The notes: a model not told the origin generated them from the letters alone. A stretch of DNA of 64,000 nt from Tetrahymena thermophila SB210 (GCF_000189635.1 NW_002476075.1:87352-151351), one strand, 5' to 3'. Counted from the stretch's first letter, positions 12,152-27,000 are shown. A program made the numbers and translations.

Positions 12152-15100
12152 ATGAACACTACTTTGGATGCTATAAATGATTCTATGAATAAAATGATAG
12201 AATAAAAAAAATTGTACTTAATAGAATCTAGAAATTATAAATTATTTTTCAATTATCATTCTTCAATTTTGATATTATTAAATGGGTTTTTACAGCTTGG
12301 ATTTCTCATTTAGTAGAAATCGAATAATTCTACCATGAATCCTAATTTCTACTATTTTATGATTTCATATTAGTGCCTATTGATAATCTTTTCATTTTCT
12401 TTTGAGATGCTTATAAAATAAATGTGGCTTAAATACCTCTACAAAAGCATCTTTAACATACTATTGATAGAATATTCTTTTTAATTACTTTAAATTGATC
12501 CATAAATTTCTTATTTGATTGTTTATATCATTTTTTTTGTTAAATCAGTAAGAGATGCAGATCATGCCTTTTAGCAAATATCTTAACTCATTATGGTAAT
12601 TATTTATCTAGGATTTAGAGTCTATTTTTTTGGAAATAACATTTGTAATATATTTACATTGATTATATCCACAATAATGAGCTTCTTTTTAAGCATATAA
12701 CCTTACACTCGCGAAAAAATATAAAATTAGGTGAATAACTAAAATAACTATTAATGTACTCATACCAATTCTGAAAAAGATAATTAACACCTAATGAATA
12801 TCACATTTGCAAAAAGGTATAGGTAAGTAGGGTAAGTAGATTTCTAAAGCTAATTTCAATCAAGAATAAATTCAGATAATCAAATTTCATTTCAAAAAAT
12901 TTAGAATTAAAGTAAAAACAACTTAAGCTACTCTCATTCTTAATTCTCTCATTAAAAATAAAACCAAAAGTTTTTGAGCAATATCAGTAACTTTCTTGAG
13001 TAGATAGAGTCGCAAGGTAATGACGGATCTTCTTTTGATATAGCCAGTCAATCTGTTAAAAAGTCAAAAACAATCTCTATGAACAAAGAGTAGCATCTGA
13101 GTTAATAGATTGGATTAAATATTTTAAACTCTATAAAAACAGGAATCGCTCTTATTAACAGCAAAAATAAACTAATTTATTCTAATTCATACTTCAAGTA
13201 GTTTTTTGGTTAAAGCAGTTAAAACAATGCATACAGTAGATTTTTAAGTTTATTTATCAAAGAAAACCAACAGTTGAAGGCTTCAATCAAAAAACTCAAA
13301 AAAACAAATAAAAATGAAGATAATGATATATTGGATTCTAGTTTCTCTGAGATATAAATAAATAATAGTGTTTACAAAAAGAATAAAACAATCCCAAATA
13401 AATTAAAAGAGAGTAAAGAAAATTTTAGAGAGATTGGATGCAGTTTAAAAATGAAGAGTAGCAAGCATAATAATAGAAAATCTGATACAATGGTTGCTTA
13501 TAATTAATTTGAAGAACAACAATGCAGTATGTCAGATGAAAATTTGAAAATGATGTCAACAATTCATACAAAAAGTAAAAAAAAGTAAAATTAAAGCAAA
13601 TCAAGAAAGAAACAATTCTATTTGTAGCAAAAAAGTTAAAAATTGAAAAAATCTAATTCTTCAATAAACATCAATAGTAAAGGGAAAATAAAATACAAAA
13701 AAGACAAAAAGTAAGCCTTCCAAGATCTTACATTAAAATAGTAAATAATTCCTTTGAATGTGTTAAATATTTTTTAAAATGATGAAGTAATTGTGCTTGA
13801 TTTGATTAAAAAAATATTATCTGCAAAATTTAAAAATAAAAAGAACGTCTTTTACAGTGCAGTTAATTTAGACGATACTCAAGAAGAACAATAAAATGAT
13901 CCTAATATGAATTAAAAATGTGAAATCAAATCAAATAAGCAAAGTTTTAAAGGTCTTTCGAATAAAGGCAAAATAGATCAAGAAGGAAACTAAATTAATT
14001 ATTATATTGAAAGAAATAACTTAATCATAAATTTTAGTTAAAAAGGTGATTTTTTTTAATACTTACAACTAAAATTAGGTGTTTATTAAAATGTTACAGA
14101 TATGTAAAGCTTTAACTCTTATGAGGAAGATGAACTGAGAGACTAAATTTTTATTCTTGTAGAAATTTCAGACTAAAGTTAAATCTAAATAAATGTATAA
14201 GAAAGAGAGATTTCTGAGTATAAAAATAGGATGCTTTCTTCAGTTACACACGAATTAAGAACACCTCTAAACTGTAGTATTTAAATGCTTGAATTACTGC
14301 AGCTCAAATTAAATGAAGATCAATTTTATAAGGTGCAACAAAAAGAAGAACAAATAAATCCAATTATAGAAGCAAAAGAACAATTTTTAAAACCTGCTTT
14401 ACTTTCAAACTATCTCCTTTTAAACATAATAAATGACATTTTGGACTATGGCCAAATTAACTCTGGTTATTTTTAACTTTCCTTTAAACCTTTTGCTATA
14501 TTAGAGTTGATGACAGAGTGTGCAGAAATGATTTCTTTCTAAGCTTCCCTAAAAGGACTGATAGTCGAACTAAATTTAGACCCTAATTTACCATAAATAA
14601 TAAATTCTGATTAAAATAGGATCAAATAAGTCTTACTTAATCTGCTAAGCAACTCCCTCAAATTTACTGAAGAGGGGCACATAGAAATTAATGTTTAAAG
14701 AGAATCAAATGAGCTCATAAGAATAGATGTATGTGATACTGGAGTAGGGATCCCAAAGAATAACTTGTACAAAATATTCGATTGTTTTGGTGATAAGTCT
14801 AAACAAAGCATACTAAATACACGAGGAGCAGGACTGGGTTTGAGTATTGCAAATAGTTTAGCTATGGGCTTAGGTGGTAATAGAAGAATATAAGTAGTTT
14901 CAAAAGAGAATCAAGGCACTATTTTTAGTTTCTTTATAATAAATAGACAACAAAATAAAAAGGGATGTTAATTCAATCTGAAAGATGTATTTAACAAAAA
15001 ACTCATAAGATGGGAAACAATGAATAATAATCCAGAAAATTATTTTGCTAAATCCAGTAGCTCATCGATTGTCTAAAAGGCTTTGAAGCGCATTTAAACC

Positions 15101-16315
15101 AATGACAGTATAACAAACTATTCGAATAACTCAAGATATAATGCTGATCCCAATCTTTGTGGACTAGGAAGTGAATAAAATGAAAATACATTATATAATG
15201 ATTAAATGTCAGTTAAAACTTTTTCTGTAGCAAACAATTTAATTACATTTACTATAAAACCCTCATCTAAATAATAACAAGAAGTAGGCAGTGTTCCAAC
15301 CCGTAATAAAAGTGTTTCTATGAACCTAACTATAAGTACATAATAAAGAAAACAGCTAGGACCAAACAGGATATCTTCAAACTATGACTAAAATGTTTCC
15401 TTGAATAGTTTTGGGGATGAAAAGTAGCAAAATGAATTTACTAAAAATTCTAAAATTGATTATAAAAATTTTAACTTTAAGATTAATGCAAACCAAGGAA
15501 TTTAGCAAAATGGAATTGAGCGATTCGACTCTTCCTAGATACTTGAAGATGCTGCTTAAGAAGCTTTCTATATACCAAACGAATCATATATAAAGGGAAC
15601 AATCAAAGGCCAGCATATTTTGAATTTTTTAAACTAAAGATCAGAGCTATACTAATAGACACAAGGTTCAAATCACGATATTTATCCCTAGATATAAATT
15701 GACTAATATCCAAATTATGAAGATTTAAAAGTTAATATAAAAAAAAAATTGTCAACTAGCAGTGTAGGTTCATCAAAAATAGGCAGTATTGACAATAGAT
15801 TAAATTCTAATTTAACACCTATTGATTCTTATACTAATTTTCAACCAGATTAAAGGAAAGAAACAATCTTGAAATAGCTAACAGATTATAATAAAAAATA
15901 GCTATGTAACTGCACTTAGATTCTTGTTGTTGATGATAATGACTTTAATTTATATGTTCTATTTCTGCGTTTAAAAACATATGGTTTCAAGATAGAAAAG
16001 GCTGGTAGTGGAGAAATTGCAATCTAGAAGGTTCGACAAAAACTCAATTCGTAAGAGTGTTGCAGAAAATATAAGCTAATATTCATGGATATAGATATGC
16101 CAGTAAAAGATGGACATCAAACTACAGCAGAAATAAACAATTTTTTTTTAAACTAAAACATGCAGCCCCCTCCTATTTCTGCATATACTGCTTATGTACA
16201 ATAAAAAGAAATAAATAAAGCATTTGAAAGCGGAATGAAATACTATATAACAAAACCAATAAATTAAAAAGATCTGGAAGAAGTTTTATATTAAGTATTT
16301 CATAAATTATTTTGA
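12152..16315 (+). CDS. Membrane hybrid histidine kinase HK2
   Basis: Single-exon table-6 frame of 1,387 aa with the same plan as HK1, its closest visible relative here. ATG 12152-12154 begins MNTTLDAINDSMNK, followed by about six membrane helices (SSILILLNGFLQLGFLI; QLIMVIIYLGFRVYFFG). Conserved E107 and R156 lie in helices 3 and 5. PAS-like segment at G331 (IKTGIALINSKNKLIYSN). The IP motif reads IIPLNVLNIF; the Cys found just before it in the other five is Gln here. HisKA: THELRTPLNCS with H700. G1 D862 (DTGVGIP), G2 G892 (GAGLGLS). A ~350-residue Ser/Asn/Gln-rich linker follows. Receiver: D1261/D1262, phospho-acceptor D1313 (MDIDMP), K1368. It carries the LCNC motif just before the receiver and ECCRKY before the acceptor strand. 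The Thr before the catalytic His, instead of Ser, is shared with HK4. All catalytic residues are present, so it should be an active kinase. Confidence 0.95.
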
Positions 16316-18075
16316 ATTTTATGTGCATTAAATATGAAATTAAAATATATTTTTTTTCTTTTTTTGTTTTTTATTATTGAAAAAATGTATTTTAATGGTA
16401 TAAAATAATGTTTTAATTTAATGTATTTTATTATTTTTTGAGTTTTCAATAGAGAAAATTAACTTGATTTATTAATAAATAAATTTTTTAAGTTTATTAA
16501 AGAATTATTTGAATCAAAAAAATAATAAGAAAAATTTATTAAATGTTTGAATTTAATTTATTAAAATTATGATTGACTTAAACTCCTTTATTCTACATTT
16601 AATGTAAAAACTGGCTAAAGCAAACACCGTAAGGACTAAAATTATTAGTTAAATATAAAAAGTACTAGTCTATTACTTTTTAAAAAAATCTGCTAACAAT
16701 AGAGAGTTTTTACACAAACTATATTTTTAATTATTTATAATGTAGTAATAAAACATATATTATTAATAATATTAAATTTTTTTGAATACTATGAAAAAAA
16801 AATTCATCTTTTCTGATAAATATCAACAATATCTATTAAAGAAGCATAATTTTTTATATTAAAGAATTGATCAGTTTAATATTAATCAAATTTTAGGTTT
16901 GGTTTCTTTATCATTCAAATAAGTAAGCTTAATTTTGTTCAAAATTAAAAATAACTTTTAGATAGGCGAAATGATCAGATAAAAAATTTCTATAAATTTA
17001 AATTTTAATCAATTATCTCTTTCTAATCTGAAATAAAAATAATTTCCAGAAATCTTCATAAATAAGATGATATTAGGTTTTTTTTAATTAAAACGAATAA
17101 GTTTTTGTGTAAAAATATAAAATAAATGATACGAGAGAAATTAGATACTTATAAAATAAATCTATATAATGTAAATAATTTAGATTAATCAAATTAAAAA
17201 CATGTTTTACAGATTTATTTACCAATTTAAAATAAATTCTAAAAAACATGATCAAAAATAATAATTATAAATTTTAAAAAAACTTTAATAAGATTTATTT
17301 AATATTAAATCTTCTTTATTTTATTTAAATTAATGATAATTACGATTGTTTATAATTTTATTGGTTGAATCTGATTTACAAAGTCTTATAAATAAAATTA
17401 AGTAAAAACTTATTTATCATTAATTTAATTATTTTTACTTTATTTGTTCATTATTGCTTTCTATTTTTTATAAAAATTTTAAAATTATTTATTGAAAGAA
17501 ATAAAAATTGATTACAGTTTTAAATTAATTAAATAAAGATTGTTCACATTTTAGTCTTATTTTTAATATGTCTTACAACTTGCAAGCGAAGAATGAAAAA
17601 TTCTTAAATATTTTATGATTTACATTTTTAAAATTTACAATTTATTAACAGCATCATATAGTAGTCGCAATGAGTGACGTGCATTTTAAATTAAATGTAA
17701 TTACAGTATCTAAAATTAGAAATACTTATTTAGTTGATAAAATCCTAACCTTTAAAATGTATAAATAAGATTATTTAGATTAGGTATTTATATCTACTTA
17801 AAAAATTTTAATGATTTTGCAATATTATAAGTATGAAAAAACCTGTCAATATGATAAAAACAATCAAAAATATATTTTGTAATTATAAATTATACTTTAT
17901 TTTAATCACTAATTAATTAGTGGAAATAATTATTGTTAGCTGATTGTATTATTATTTCTTTACCTTATATCGGGTCAAATTTTTATAAAATTTACAAGAA
18001 TTAGTTTAAAAGTTAAGTGAATTAATAATTAAGTATTGAAAAGGTGTACTACCAAATATTTAAAAAATCATATAT
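16316..18075. other. Large AT-rich intergenic region HK2-HK3
   Basis: About 1.76 kb with no convincing gene on either strand. It is dominated by A and T runs. A slightly more complex patch (17650-17700, around agtagtcgcaatgagtgac) gives no supportable ORF or RNA structure. The HK3 frame opens after a TGA at 18037-18039. Confidence 0.55.
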
Positions 18076-21000
18076 ATGTAGTCAAAAGAGGCTAAAAAAA
18101 ATGGCACTTATATTTTAGGGTTATACTTTAAAAATGTGCTGATAAAGATAATGAAGCAGGCTGCGATAAATAAATATATCAATCATTATTTTATTACTAT
18201 TTTTAGCATTTTAGAAGTACTAAGTATTATGTTAGATGGATTTATCTTTTAAAAAGTAGAAGTTCAAAAAAAAAAACTTGAGATTTCAGTCTTTTGCTCA
18301 ATTATTTTATTAGATTTCATAACTGTTATGCTTATAAAGAAGGAGAAAATCAATGAATCAACTCATAAAATGTCTATTTTAGTAATAACAGCTGGAGTTT
18401 ATGAATCTTTTGCTTTAGATAGTGATAAATTTTTAAGAATAGTAGCTTTTTTTGTTTTACTGCAAATTTGCACTCGAAATATGGAGCTGCAAAATCTAAG
18501 CGTAAAATTTCTGATGCTAATATTGGCAATATATGCTTAAATTCGATTTTCGCTAAGTAGTGAAAGTAATTATATAGGGATTATAGAGTTTTTTTGTTTT
18601 TAATTGGCTATTTTTGCCTTTTCATTTATTTTTAATTTAGATGAAAAAGATATAGAAAAAGGTTAATAGTTTTTGAATATAAAATCTAAAAAAGATTAGC
18701 AAGATGATTTGTTTCTTTCAAATAGAGAATGTTTAAGAGAATAGGAAAATAATGATTTAAATAACTCACAAAATATGTCTATTTAAGTAAATAATAAAAA
18801 AAAATTCAATGAATTTGATCAAAGTTATCAAATAACTAAAAATAACAATAATGGATAAAGAAGTATAACAATTTAAAATTAATACAATATGAATGATATT
18901 TCCTCAGATTTTGTTAAAAAATTTAATATTAATAATAATAATAAAAGCAATCTTCATTCATATGCTTTTGAATATGATAATAGAAAATAAGCTTATATAC
19001 TTAAGAACGAATAAAAGCCATAGATTAGTTAAGAATTTTAATAAAATATCTCTTCTCCAAATCTATTTTCTTTTTTAAATAAATCTCTTAATTTGATCTC
19101 AATAGGAATAGTACTTATAAATTAGGATAAAAAAATCCAGTATCGAAATAAGACAGTGAAAAAATTTATCAATCATAAAAATTCAGATGGTAAGAATTTT
19201 ATGTAACAGTTGCTATCAATTTCTCTTTCAATGTTTAAAAAGGAGGCAGAAAAAGAAATTCAGTTTTTTGAAGATAAATAAAATAATAATTAAAATAATC
19301 AAAATATTAACTTAGAAAACAAAAATAAACAAAGTTCAACATAAAAAAAGAAGCAGATAATTAATAGCATATTAGATGAATAAAATGAAAAAATGCAAAA
19401 ATAGAGGAAGGCTTAAAAATCGAAAATTAATTAATAAGAAAAGTTTGGTTCAGTCCTTTATAATTAATATGAAACTTCAAAGGCATAGGGAGAATAACTT
19501 TAAAATTCTATAGGTTTAAGAAGAATTGCTACAGCTGAAGTGATGACAACAGAAAATAACTCCTATCAGCCATAAAAGTTAGTTAATAGCAATTTGGTTT
19601 AAGATTTAGGTAATATCATACAGAGTAATCTCAGTAATAACATGAATACAGATTATAGCTACTAAAAAGCCAATTCAAATCTTTCTAGCAAGAATATTAT
19701 TAACAAAAACATTATACAAATGAAAGTTTATGGCGCTAACACTTCTAAAGTAATTAAAGACAATACTGTTTCACCTAAAATTCTTAGTAGTGAGAATATT
19801 ATATAAGATTTGAATGCGACTCTAACAGGAGTGCCTTTTTATAATGTATCACCTTCTTGTAGATAACTGAACCCTAAAATAATGACAAAAAGTATATTTA
19901 ACTAGAATAATTTAAATAGTTTAAACTATGTAAACAATTACGAATACTTGAATAGCTTCAATAAAGATTCTATATTCCTTCAATAAAGTGAATTAAATTA
20001 ATAAAGTTTTCCATAGTAAATGCTTTCTAAATTCATTCAATGCTTAATTCCTGAGAATATCGATTAGCTCTTTAAAAATGAAAACTTAATCTTAGATGAT
20101 GTTATTGATTTTCTTTTAATTTACTCAAGGTGTCCTTAAAAATTGAAATACAATACAGATTATCACATTTAACACTAATCAGATGAAGAAATGTTTGATC
20201 AAGAGAAAAAAAACTACAAAAAAAGTTTTTCTTAGCTGAGTAAAAGTAATATTGAAGATGAATTACCATTTAAAAAATAGCTGTAACCTTAGGTAAATCC
20301 TTAAATAGATGAAGAGGAAGAGTAAGAAGATTAAAAAAATTCATAAAATTAAGACGATTAAAATTTGAGCATTCTTAAAAGTGAAATTAATAAAATTGCA
20401 ATGAAAAGAGAGAAAAGCGAAGTAAGAGTTAAAAATTCAAATGGATTTTAAAATAAATAGTAGTAATAATAATCTCATAAGTATAAAGAGAAAAAATCTA
20501 AAAACAAAAATCATTAAAAACTTTACTCATACTTTACTTAAAATAATTACCTTCACATCCACACAAAACTAAATTGCTCTAGTTTTGATTCAAGCGAATA
20601 TGATAATAAGATGACATTTATAGAAATAAAATTGAGTGTTTTATAGCAAGAAGAAACAGAAAATCAATATGTACTTATTGAGGTTTCTGATGTTACATAA
20701 TTCAAAAAAGTAGTTGACAAAGAGAATCTTGATTCTTACAAGAATAAAATACTATCATCAGTTTCTCACGAACTTAGAACTCCTTTAAATTGCAGTATTT
20801 AATTGCTGGATCTTCTCTCTTAAAGTGAAGAAATTTCAGATATTACTAAAAATGCTTTTGTAAATCCTGCAATGTATTCTAATTTTCTGATGCTTAACAT
20901 CATCAATGATATTCTAGACTTGGCATAAATAAATTATGGCAAATTTAAAATGATTTTTTCTTAATTTGATGTCAAAAAAATAATAACTGAGTGTCTAAAT

Positions 21001-23469
21001 TTAATAGGCCTATAAGCTATGGAGAAGCACATCATGTTAGAACTAGAAATAGATCCTTAAATACCATAACTAATCAACTCAGATGCAAATAGAATACGAC
21101 AAGTGCTTCTCAACCTCCTAAACAATGCTCTGAAATTTACATAACATGGTAGCATATCAGTAAAAGCTAATTTGGTTGAGCCAAACCTAATCTAGATTGA
21201 TGTTGAGGATACTGGATGTGGAATAAAAAAAAAGGATTTGAATAAGATCTTAGGTTAATTTTAGTATCAAGATGAGTTAGAAAAATCTAAATCAACAAAT
21301 TCTTTAAACGGAGGATTAGGATTAACTATTGCCAATAACCTAGCAACAGGATTAGGAGGGAATAGGAGAATAAAAGTAAGAAGTGAATACAAAGCTGGTA
21401 GTATTTTTTCATTTTATATTGTAAATCACGGACTCAACTAAAAAGGTTGCACTTATAAATAAACTAATCTTTTTAGTAAGTAGATAGTAAATTGGGAATG
21501 TTTTTCTTAATATTCAAATTAGCAGTAGACAACAATCAATAATATATAAAAAAATAATTCTGAAAATATTCATCTTCATTAAAATTCTTCAAGCATCAAA
21601 TAAAAAAAATATGAAAAGAAATATAGTGATGCTACTCAAAGTTTGATGAGATTTAATACCGAAATTTTGTACTCTAACTTAAATGTTAATGTTTCATAAA
21701 ATAAAATATTTTATGATTAGCCGATATAATAAAACTCAAATTCTCATAATAAATAAAGTATCAAAAAAGAAAATACTTGCTATGATGTAGTTACTCCCAG
21801 CTAATACCCTCCTAGCGAAGGAGGAAAGTTTAGTAGAAAATTTTAACTTTCACTTAAAAATACTTAGCAAGTTATGGAATAGTCAAATAGTGAAAATAAC
21901 AACTCTCCAATAAGACCCTATTAAAACAACACATAGGGCAATTTAACTCAAAAACAATTTGCAGAAAATATGTCAGATTTTTAAAAGGATGAGGATTATT
22001 TAAAAGATTAATTTTCATGTTAGCATTAGCAATATACAATCGATAGTCCTGGAAAAAGATCAGAAAGTAGCATAAAAAAGAGATTTTAAGTAGATAAAAA
22101 TTCAAAGAAAACAATTAATCGTCTCAGCACACATAATGCCTAAGGAACAGAAAAAACAGCTTATCCTTCTTTATATGATGACAAAGTTCTTTAATCAACT
22201 TCTATACTTAATAAAAGCAATAATGATAATCATGAGTCTATAAAAGTATTAAATAACAACACTGAAAATGAATCAGAATTTTAAATTACTACGATTCAAA
22301 ATATAAAAAGAAATAATAGTAAAAATATATATTTAGAGTCTTGTGATCTTCTCAACATTTCTAACACTGAATTAAACGAGTAAGAAAATAAGAAAATACC
22401 TAATTCGTTTTAATGCCAAGAAATATCTTTAAAAAGAACTCAATTAAAACCCAAGTAAAATGCTGGTAGTTAATAAATGTTGAGTTCAATCTTTGGATTT
22501 GATTAAGAAGATTCTGTAATTAAAATAAAATTTAAGGGAGATGAAGAAAAAAATATTACAAAATAAAAATTAGATGATCAAGCCCTATCTTAAATATATG
22601 AAAAAAATAGTGAATAAATAGAAAGTATTCAATCGTCTTATTAAGATATATATAGAAATAAACATTTAAATTTAAATGATGCAAGGGTTCAAAAACTTAT
22701 AGAATAAAATACTACTAAAAAAAATAATAGTTTTTAGTTTGACAACTTATTTAATAAATCTATTCTCTTATCAGATTCAGAAGGGAACAATGAAATTGAT
22801 AATCTACAAAAAAAAAATTTGGCTGAATTAGAACAATAAGTTAAATAATTAGAATAAAATTAAATACCGAATGAAATATATCAAAAAAAGTAGCAAGAGT
22901 AAAAGTTAAAAACTGAGAAAATAGTTAACATGAGTTCACTAGCTCATAAAGAATCATACCCAAACAATTACTCTTCCAGAGAGATATAATTATTATAAGA
23001 AGATATAAAATAGTAACTGATTAAATTTAATTAGAAGAGGCTATGTAAATGTTCAAACATATTGATTGTTGATGATGAAGGATTCAACTTGTACGCACTA
23101 GAACTTAAGCTTAAATTTTATGGATTTATAGTTGATAAAGCCCCAGGTGGCATCGAAGCTCTAGAATTTGTCTAGAAAAAGTTTGAAAGTGATGCATGCC
23201 ATAAAAAATACGATATAATTCTTATGGATATAAATATGCCCATTAAGAATGGTTACGAAGCTACTGAAGATATTTTAAAATATTTCAAAAGCAAAAATGT
23301 GAATCAGCCAACCTAAATATCTGCTTGCAGTGCCTACATTCAGGAAGAAATGAAAAAAAAAGCAAAAGAATGCGGGATGAAGTATTACATAACAAAGCCG
23401 GTTAATTAATAATAACTAGAGACAGTACTTAAGCAAGCAATTTTAGATGTTCCAAATAAAAGTAATTGA
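18076..23469 (+). CDS. Membrane hybrid histidine kinase HK3
   Basis: Single-exon frame of 1,797 aa; ATG 18076 is the first after an in-frame TGA. About six membrane helices lie in the first ~200 residues (YFITIFSILEVLSIMLDGF; LMLILAIYAQIRFSL) with conserved E110 and R157. PAS-like segment near G344 (SIGIVLINQDKKIQYRN). A very Asn/Lys/Gln-rich stretch follows, then IQCLIPENIDQLF and a degenerate PAS-like segment (YVLIEVSDVTQFKK). HisKA: SHELRTPLNCS with H898. G1 D1045 (DTGCGIKKK), G2 G1079 (GGLGLT). The linker to the receiver exceeds 500 residues. Receiver: D1666/D1667, phospho-acceptor D1718 (MDINMP), K1774. Cys signature: LCKC before the receiver and DACHKKY inside it; HK3 alone has Cys-His where the others have Cys-Cys. 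It pairs with HK4 by length, G2 sequence and linker. Confidence 0.95.
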
Positions 23470-24066
23470 GTAAATATCAATAAAATTATTAAGCAAGAAA
23501 ATACTTAAATTATTATAGCATTTTACAGTAGAAAACACATCAAAATATCTAAACAATAATTTATCATTTTTTAATAAATGAATATAAAAAAATAATTTAA
23601 CTTTGTAAAGGTTATAAACATATTCAATTTATTTTCTACATTGCCATCTATCAGGTAATTCTTCAAAAATAAATAAAAAAACATTTACTTTTTTTTGAAA
23701 ATATGCTTTATAAAAAAAAAATAAAAAAATAAAATAAAATAACATAGAGATTTAATTTATCTGTATAAATATGTATGTATGTGTCAATATGTTAATAAAA
23801 TGGTTGTTATTATTATTTGACTTAGAAAAAACTTATTTAATTTTTGATGTTAATTTTTAGTTTTGATTTTATAATTGCAAAAAGAATCAAACAAATAAGT
23901 AGAAAATAATATTAGATCATCATAATTTGTTTTAGAGCAAATATTTAATTAATTATTTATTTATTTATACATATATTCATACAAACAAGCATACTTGTAG
24001 GTACTTATTAAATTATTTAGTGTTTTGTTGAAATAAAAAGAAAATTCAATAACTAGTCATTCAGTC
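23470..24066. other. Intergenic region HK3-HK4
   Basis: About 600 bp, AT-rich, between same-direction genes. It contains the second copy of the conserved non-coding block (23830-23899) and simple TTTA/CATA-type tracts near 23940-24000. No gene is seen. Confidence 0.6.
23830..23899. repeat. Conserved ~70-bp non-coding block, copy 2 (upstream of HK4)
   Basis: Near-match of the block at 11691-11760, sharing aacttatttaatttttgat, taatttttag and aagaatcaaacaaa in the same order and spacing. It lies about 170 bp upstream of the HK4 start codon. I saw no copy upstream of HK3, HK5 or HK6. Confidence 0.7.
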
Positions 24067-27000
24067 ATGAGGTTTCAACAAAAAAAAAATAGTAATGTTG
24101 TTAATAAAAGTGTTTAAATTTAGTTTAAGGATTTAATGAAGAGACTTATTGGCTCATAATAGTTTAAAGTGTACTACAAATTAGTATTTTTGATAATATT
24201 TTATTCTCTTGAACTGATAGATTTGTTATTAGATGCTTATAATAGTAAAGATAATAGCTTTTAGATCAACAAGATATAAAATTAATTGATTATTTATCTC
24301 GCTCTTTTATTTTTCTCCTTTTTAATGATTCCTCTGATTGCTAAGCAAGTAATTGACTTATCTATTTAAGAGAGTATCACTCTTTGCATGCTTTTTGCTC
24401 TTTTTGAATCTTATGCATAAAATTAGTAGAAGATATTGAGATTATGTGCATTCTTTAGTTTTTATCAAAGGCAAGTAAAAGATATGAAAAAATAAAATAG
24501 CAGTCGATTTTTATTATTTTTATTGATATGCTACACTCAAATTCGGTTTTCATTTAATAATATCAGCAATTATATTCAAATTATTTAGCATTTTTATCTT
24601 CTTTCTGTCAATATTCTACTTTCGATAACAAAATGTCCTAATAAATGTAGTTTTGGTGTATATCAATTCAAAGAAAGTTTTACACCTTAAAATAGTATGA
24701 TGAAAATGAATATTAATGAGAAGGTAAACATAACTCATCTTTTAAAAAATAATATGAATAATTTAGTAGTTTAGAACAATTTATCTAAGAGCAATAATCA
24801 TGTAATAAATGATTAAGTTAGCTTACTTGAGCACAACAGCAATTTGCATGCACTCAAAAAGCAATTTAATTCTATTTTAAATTATGAAGATGCTTTTCAA
24901 TAATCCTCTAACGATATGAGTAAAAGCTTCTTTTAATAAAACTTAAAAAATGGAGCATATTTATCAATGGTAGGGAGAGATAAATTTGATTATGTAAGTT
25001 AAATTAATAGAAATAATCAAAGTTATCAATAGAGTTAATCCCAATTTAGCTAGAATAAAGTTCAATATATTTAACAATGCATGAATTAAATTCAAACTGG
25101 TATTTTACTTGTCAGTCAAAACAAAAAACTACTTTATAGTAACAAACATTTCAGAAAAATCTTTGTTAATTTCAACAGTAACAATTAAGCAATAAACACA
25201 GGAAGCCATTTTGCACCCTAGATAAAAAATAGATCACAAAGCACTTACAGTAATATAAATACAAATTACCAAGCTAACTCTGATAATTTGAAAGCTTTTA
25301 GCTAATTTCTTTAATTAAAAATTTAAATGGATTATCAATATTAATAATAAAATAAAACCTCAAAAGATACATAAACTCAAAATTGTAAGACAAATCGAAG
25401 CAAAAAGAAAAAATCTCTAATTAAACTAGAAACAAAATTGGATTAAATATTGGAAGAGCAAAGGTTAACGAGAGAACTTCAACGTTAAAGCTCCCCTAAA
25501 AATAAATAAAAATAAGAATAATTTGGTTCTGTGATTTATAATTAATATCATCCAAGTAAACCTACTCCAAGTTCTTCTAATATAAACTATAAAAATGGAC
25601 AATTATCTCCTCGTTCTTAAATTAGAAAACTAACGACTGTTGAAGTAGTAACTAATTCTGATAAGAAGGATTAAGTAAGGATTGATAGAAATCAAATTAA
25701 TAATTAAGAAAGAAGATTAAGTATTGATTGTAAATCTCTTGGGCATATTGGTATTCTCCCTAGCATATTAGTCCAAACATAGAATTAAGTTCCAGCTAAT
25801 CCATAGATTAATAGCAGCGTTAACTAATCAAGTAATTTTAATAGTCATTTAAATGTAAATATCTCTCCAACAAAAACAGGTAGTAATACTATCTTTGGTA
25901 AAAATTCTAACAAAAAAAATACTTTTCTCTATAACGATAAGCAGAATTCAAATTATTAATTATCAGTTGATCAATCAACTAAAAGAGTTTTACAATGTGC
26001 TATTCCTTCAAGTATAAAAAAAATATTCTCCAAAAAGAATTTGTAAGTTGATGATATAATTAATTACCTGATAATCCACTCAGTTTCTCCACAGTTTTAG
26101 AAAATGAATACAGATAATCAAATTTTATCTGTTGGAAGCCTAGAAAGTAAGAATACCTTATTTTCGCCCAAAGCTTGTGCCAGCCCAAACACTCCTCTCA
26201 TCAATAAAACGCAAGTGAATTTGGCTTCTAAAAATTACTTCTAAATGGAATCTAAAGAAAATAAATCAATTTAATTGGATTAAGTCATCAGTAATAATCA
26301 TTTAAGAATTAGCAATAACGAAATAGAATAAGATTTTGACCCAAACAATAACATTTAAGATGATGATTTGATGAAAAATTCAGTAGAAAAAGAAGGATAG
26401 TCTACTCTTTATGCCCAAGTAGAAAAAGAGTCTGCTTACGGTGAAGCTACTACTACTGGAGATAACTTTACGTGCTAAAGGAGTAAGGCTGATACCCTTT
26501 TTTCGACCTAGAAAATGTATAATTATTACATTTAAAATAATTAATTGCATGTATTGGTGAATCTTTGTGACGAAGAGGAAGAAAACGAAGAAGAAAATTC
26601 AAACATAGTTGTATTAGAAGTAAAATTTATGGTTTTTATTGAAATAGAAGATTAATTTGAAGAAAAGTAAGTTTTTGTTTAAGTGGAAGACATAACGAAG
26701 CTAAAATAATTTGTAGAAGATGAGAATTTAGAAATATATAAGAATAAGATACTTTCATCTATCACTCATGAGCTTAAAACACCATTGAATTGCAGCATAC
26801 AAATGCTTGATATGCTTTTGTAAAATGACGACATTTCTGATGTCTTAAAATAAATTTTTATCATCCCTGCTCTTAATTCTAATCATCTACTGCTTAATAT
26901 TATTAATGACATACTTGATCTTGCCTAAATCAATTATGGAAAATTCACTATGTTTTTCTCTGAATTTGAGTTAAGTAAAATATGTGCTGAATGTGTAAAT

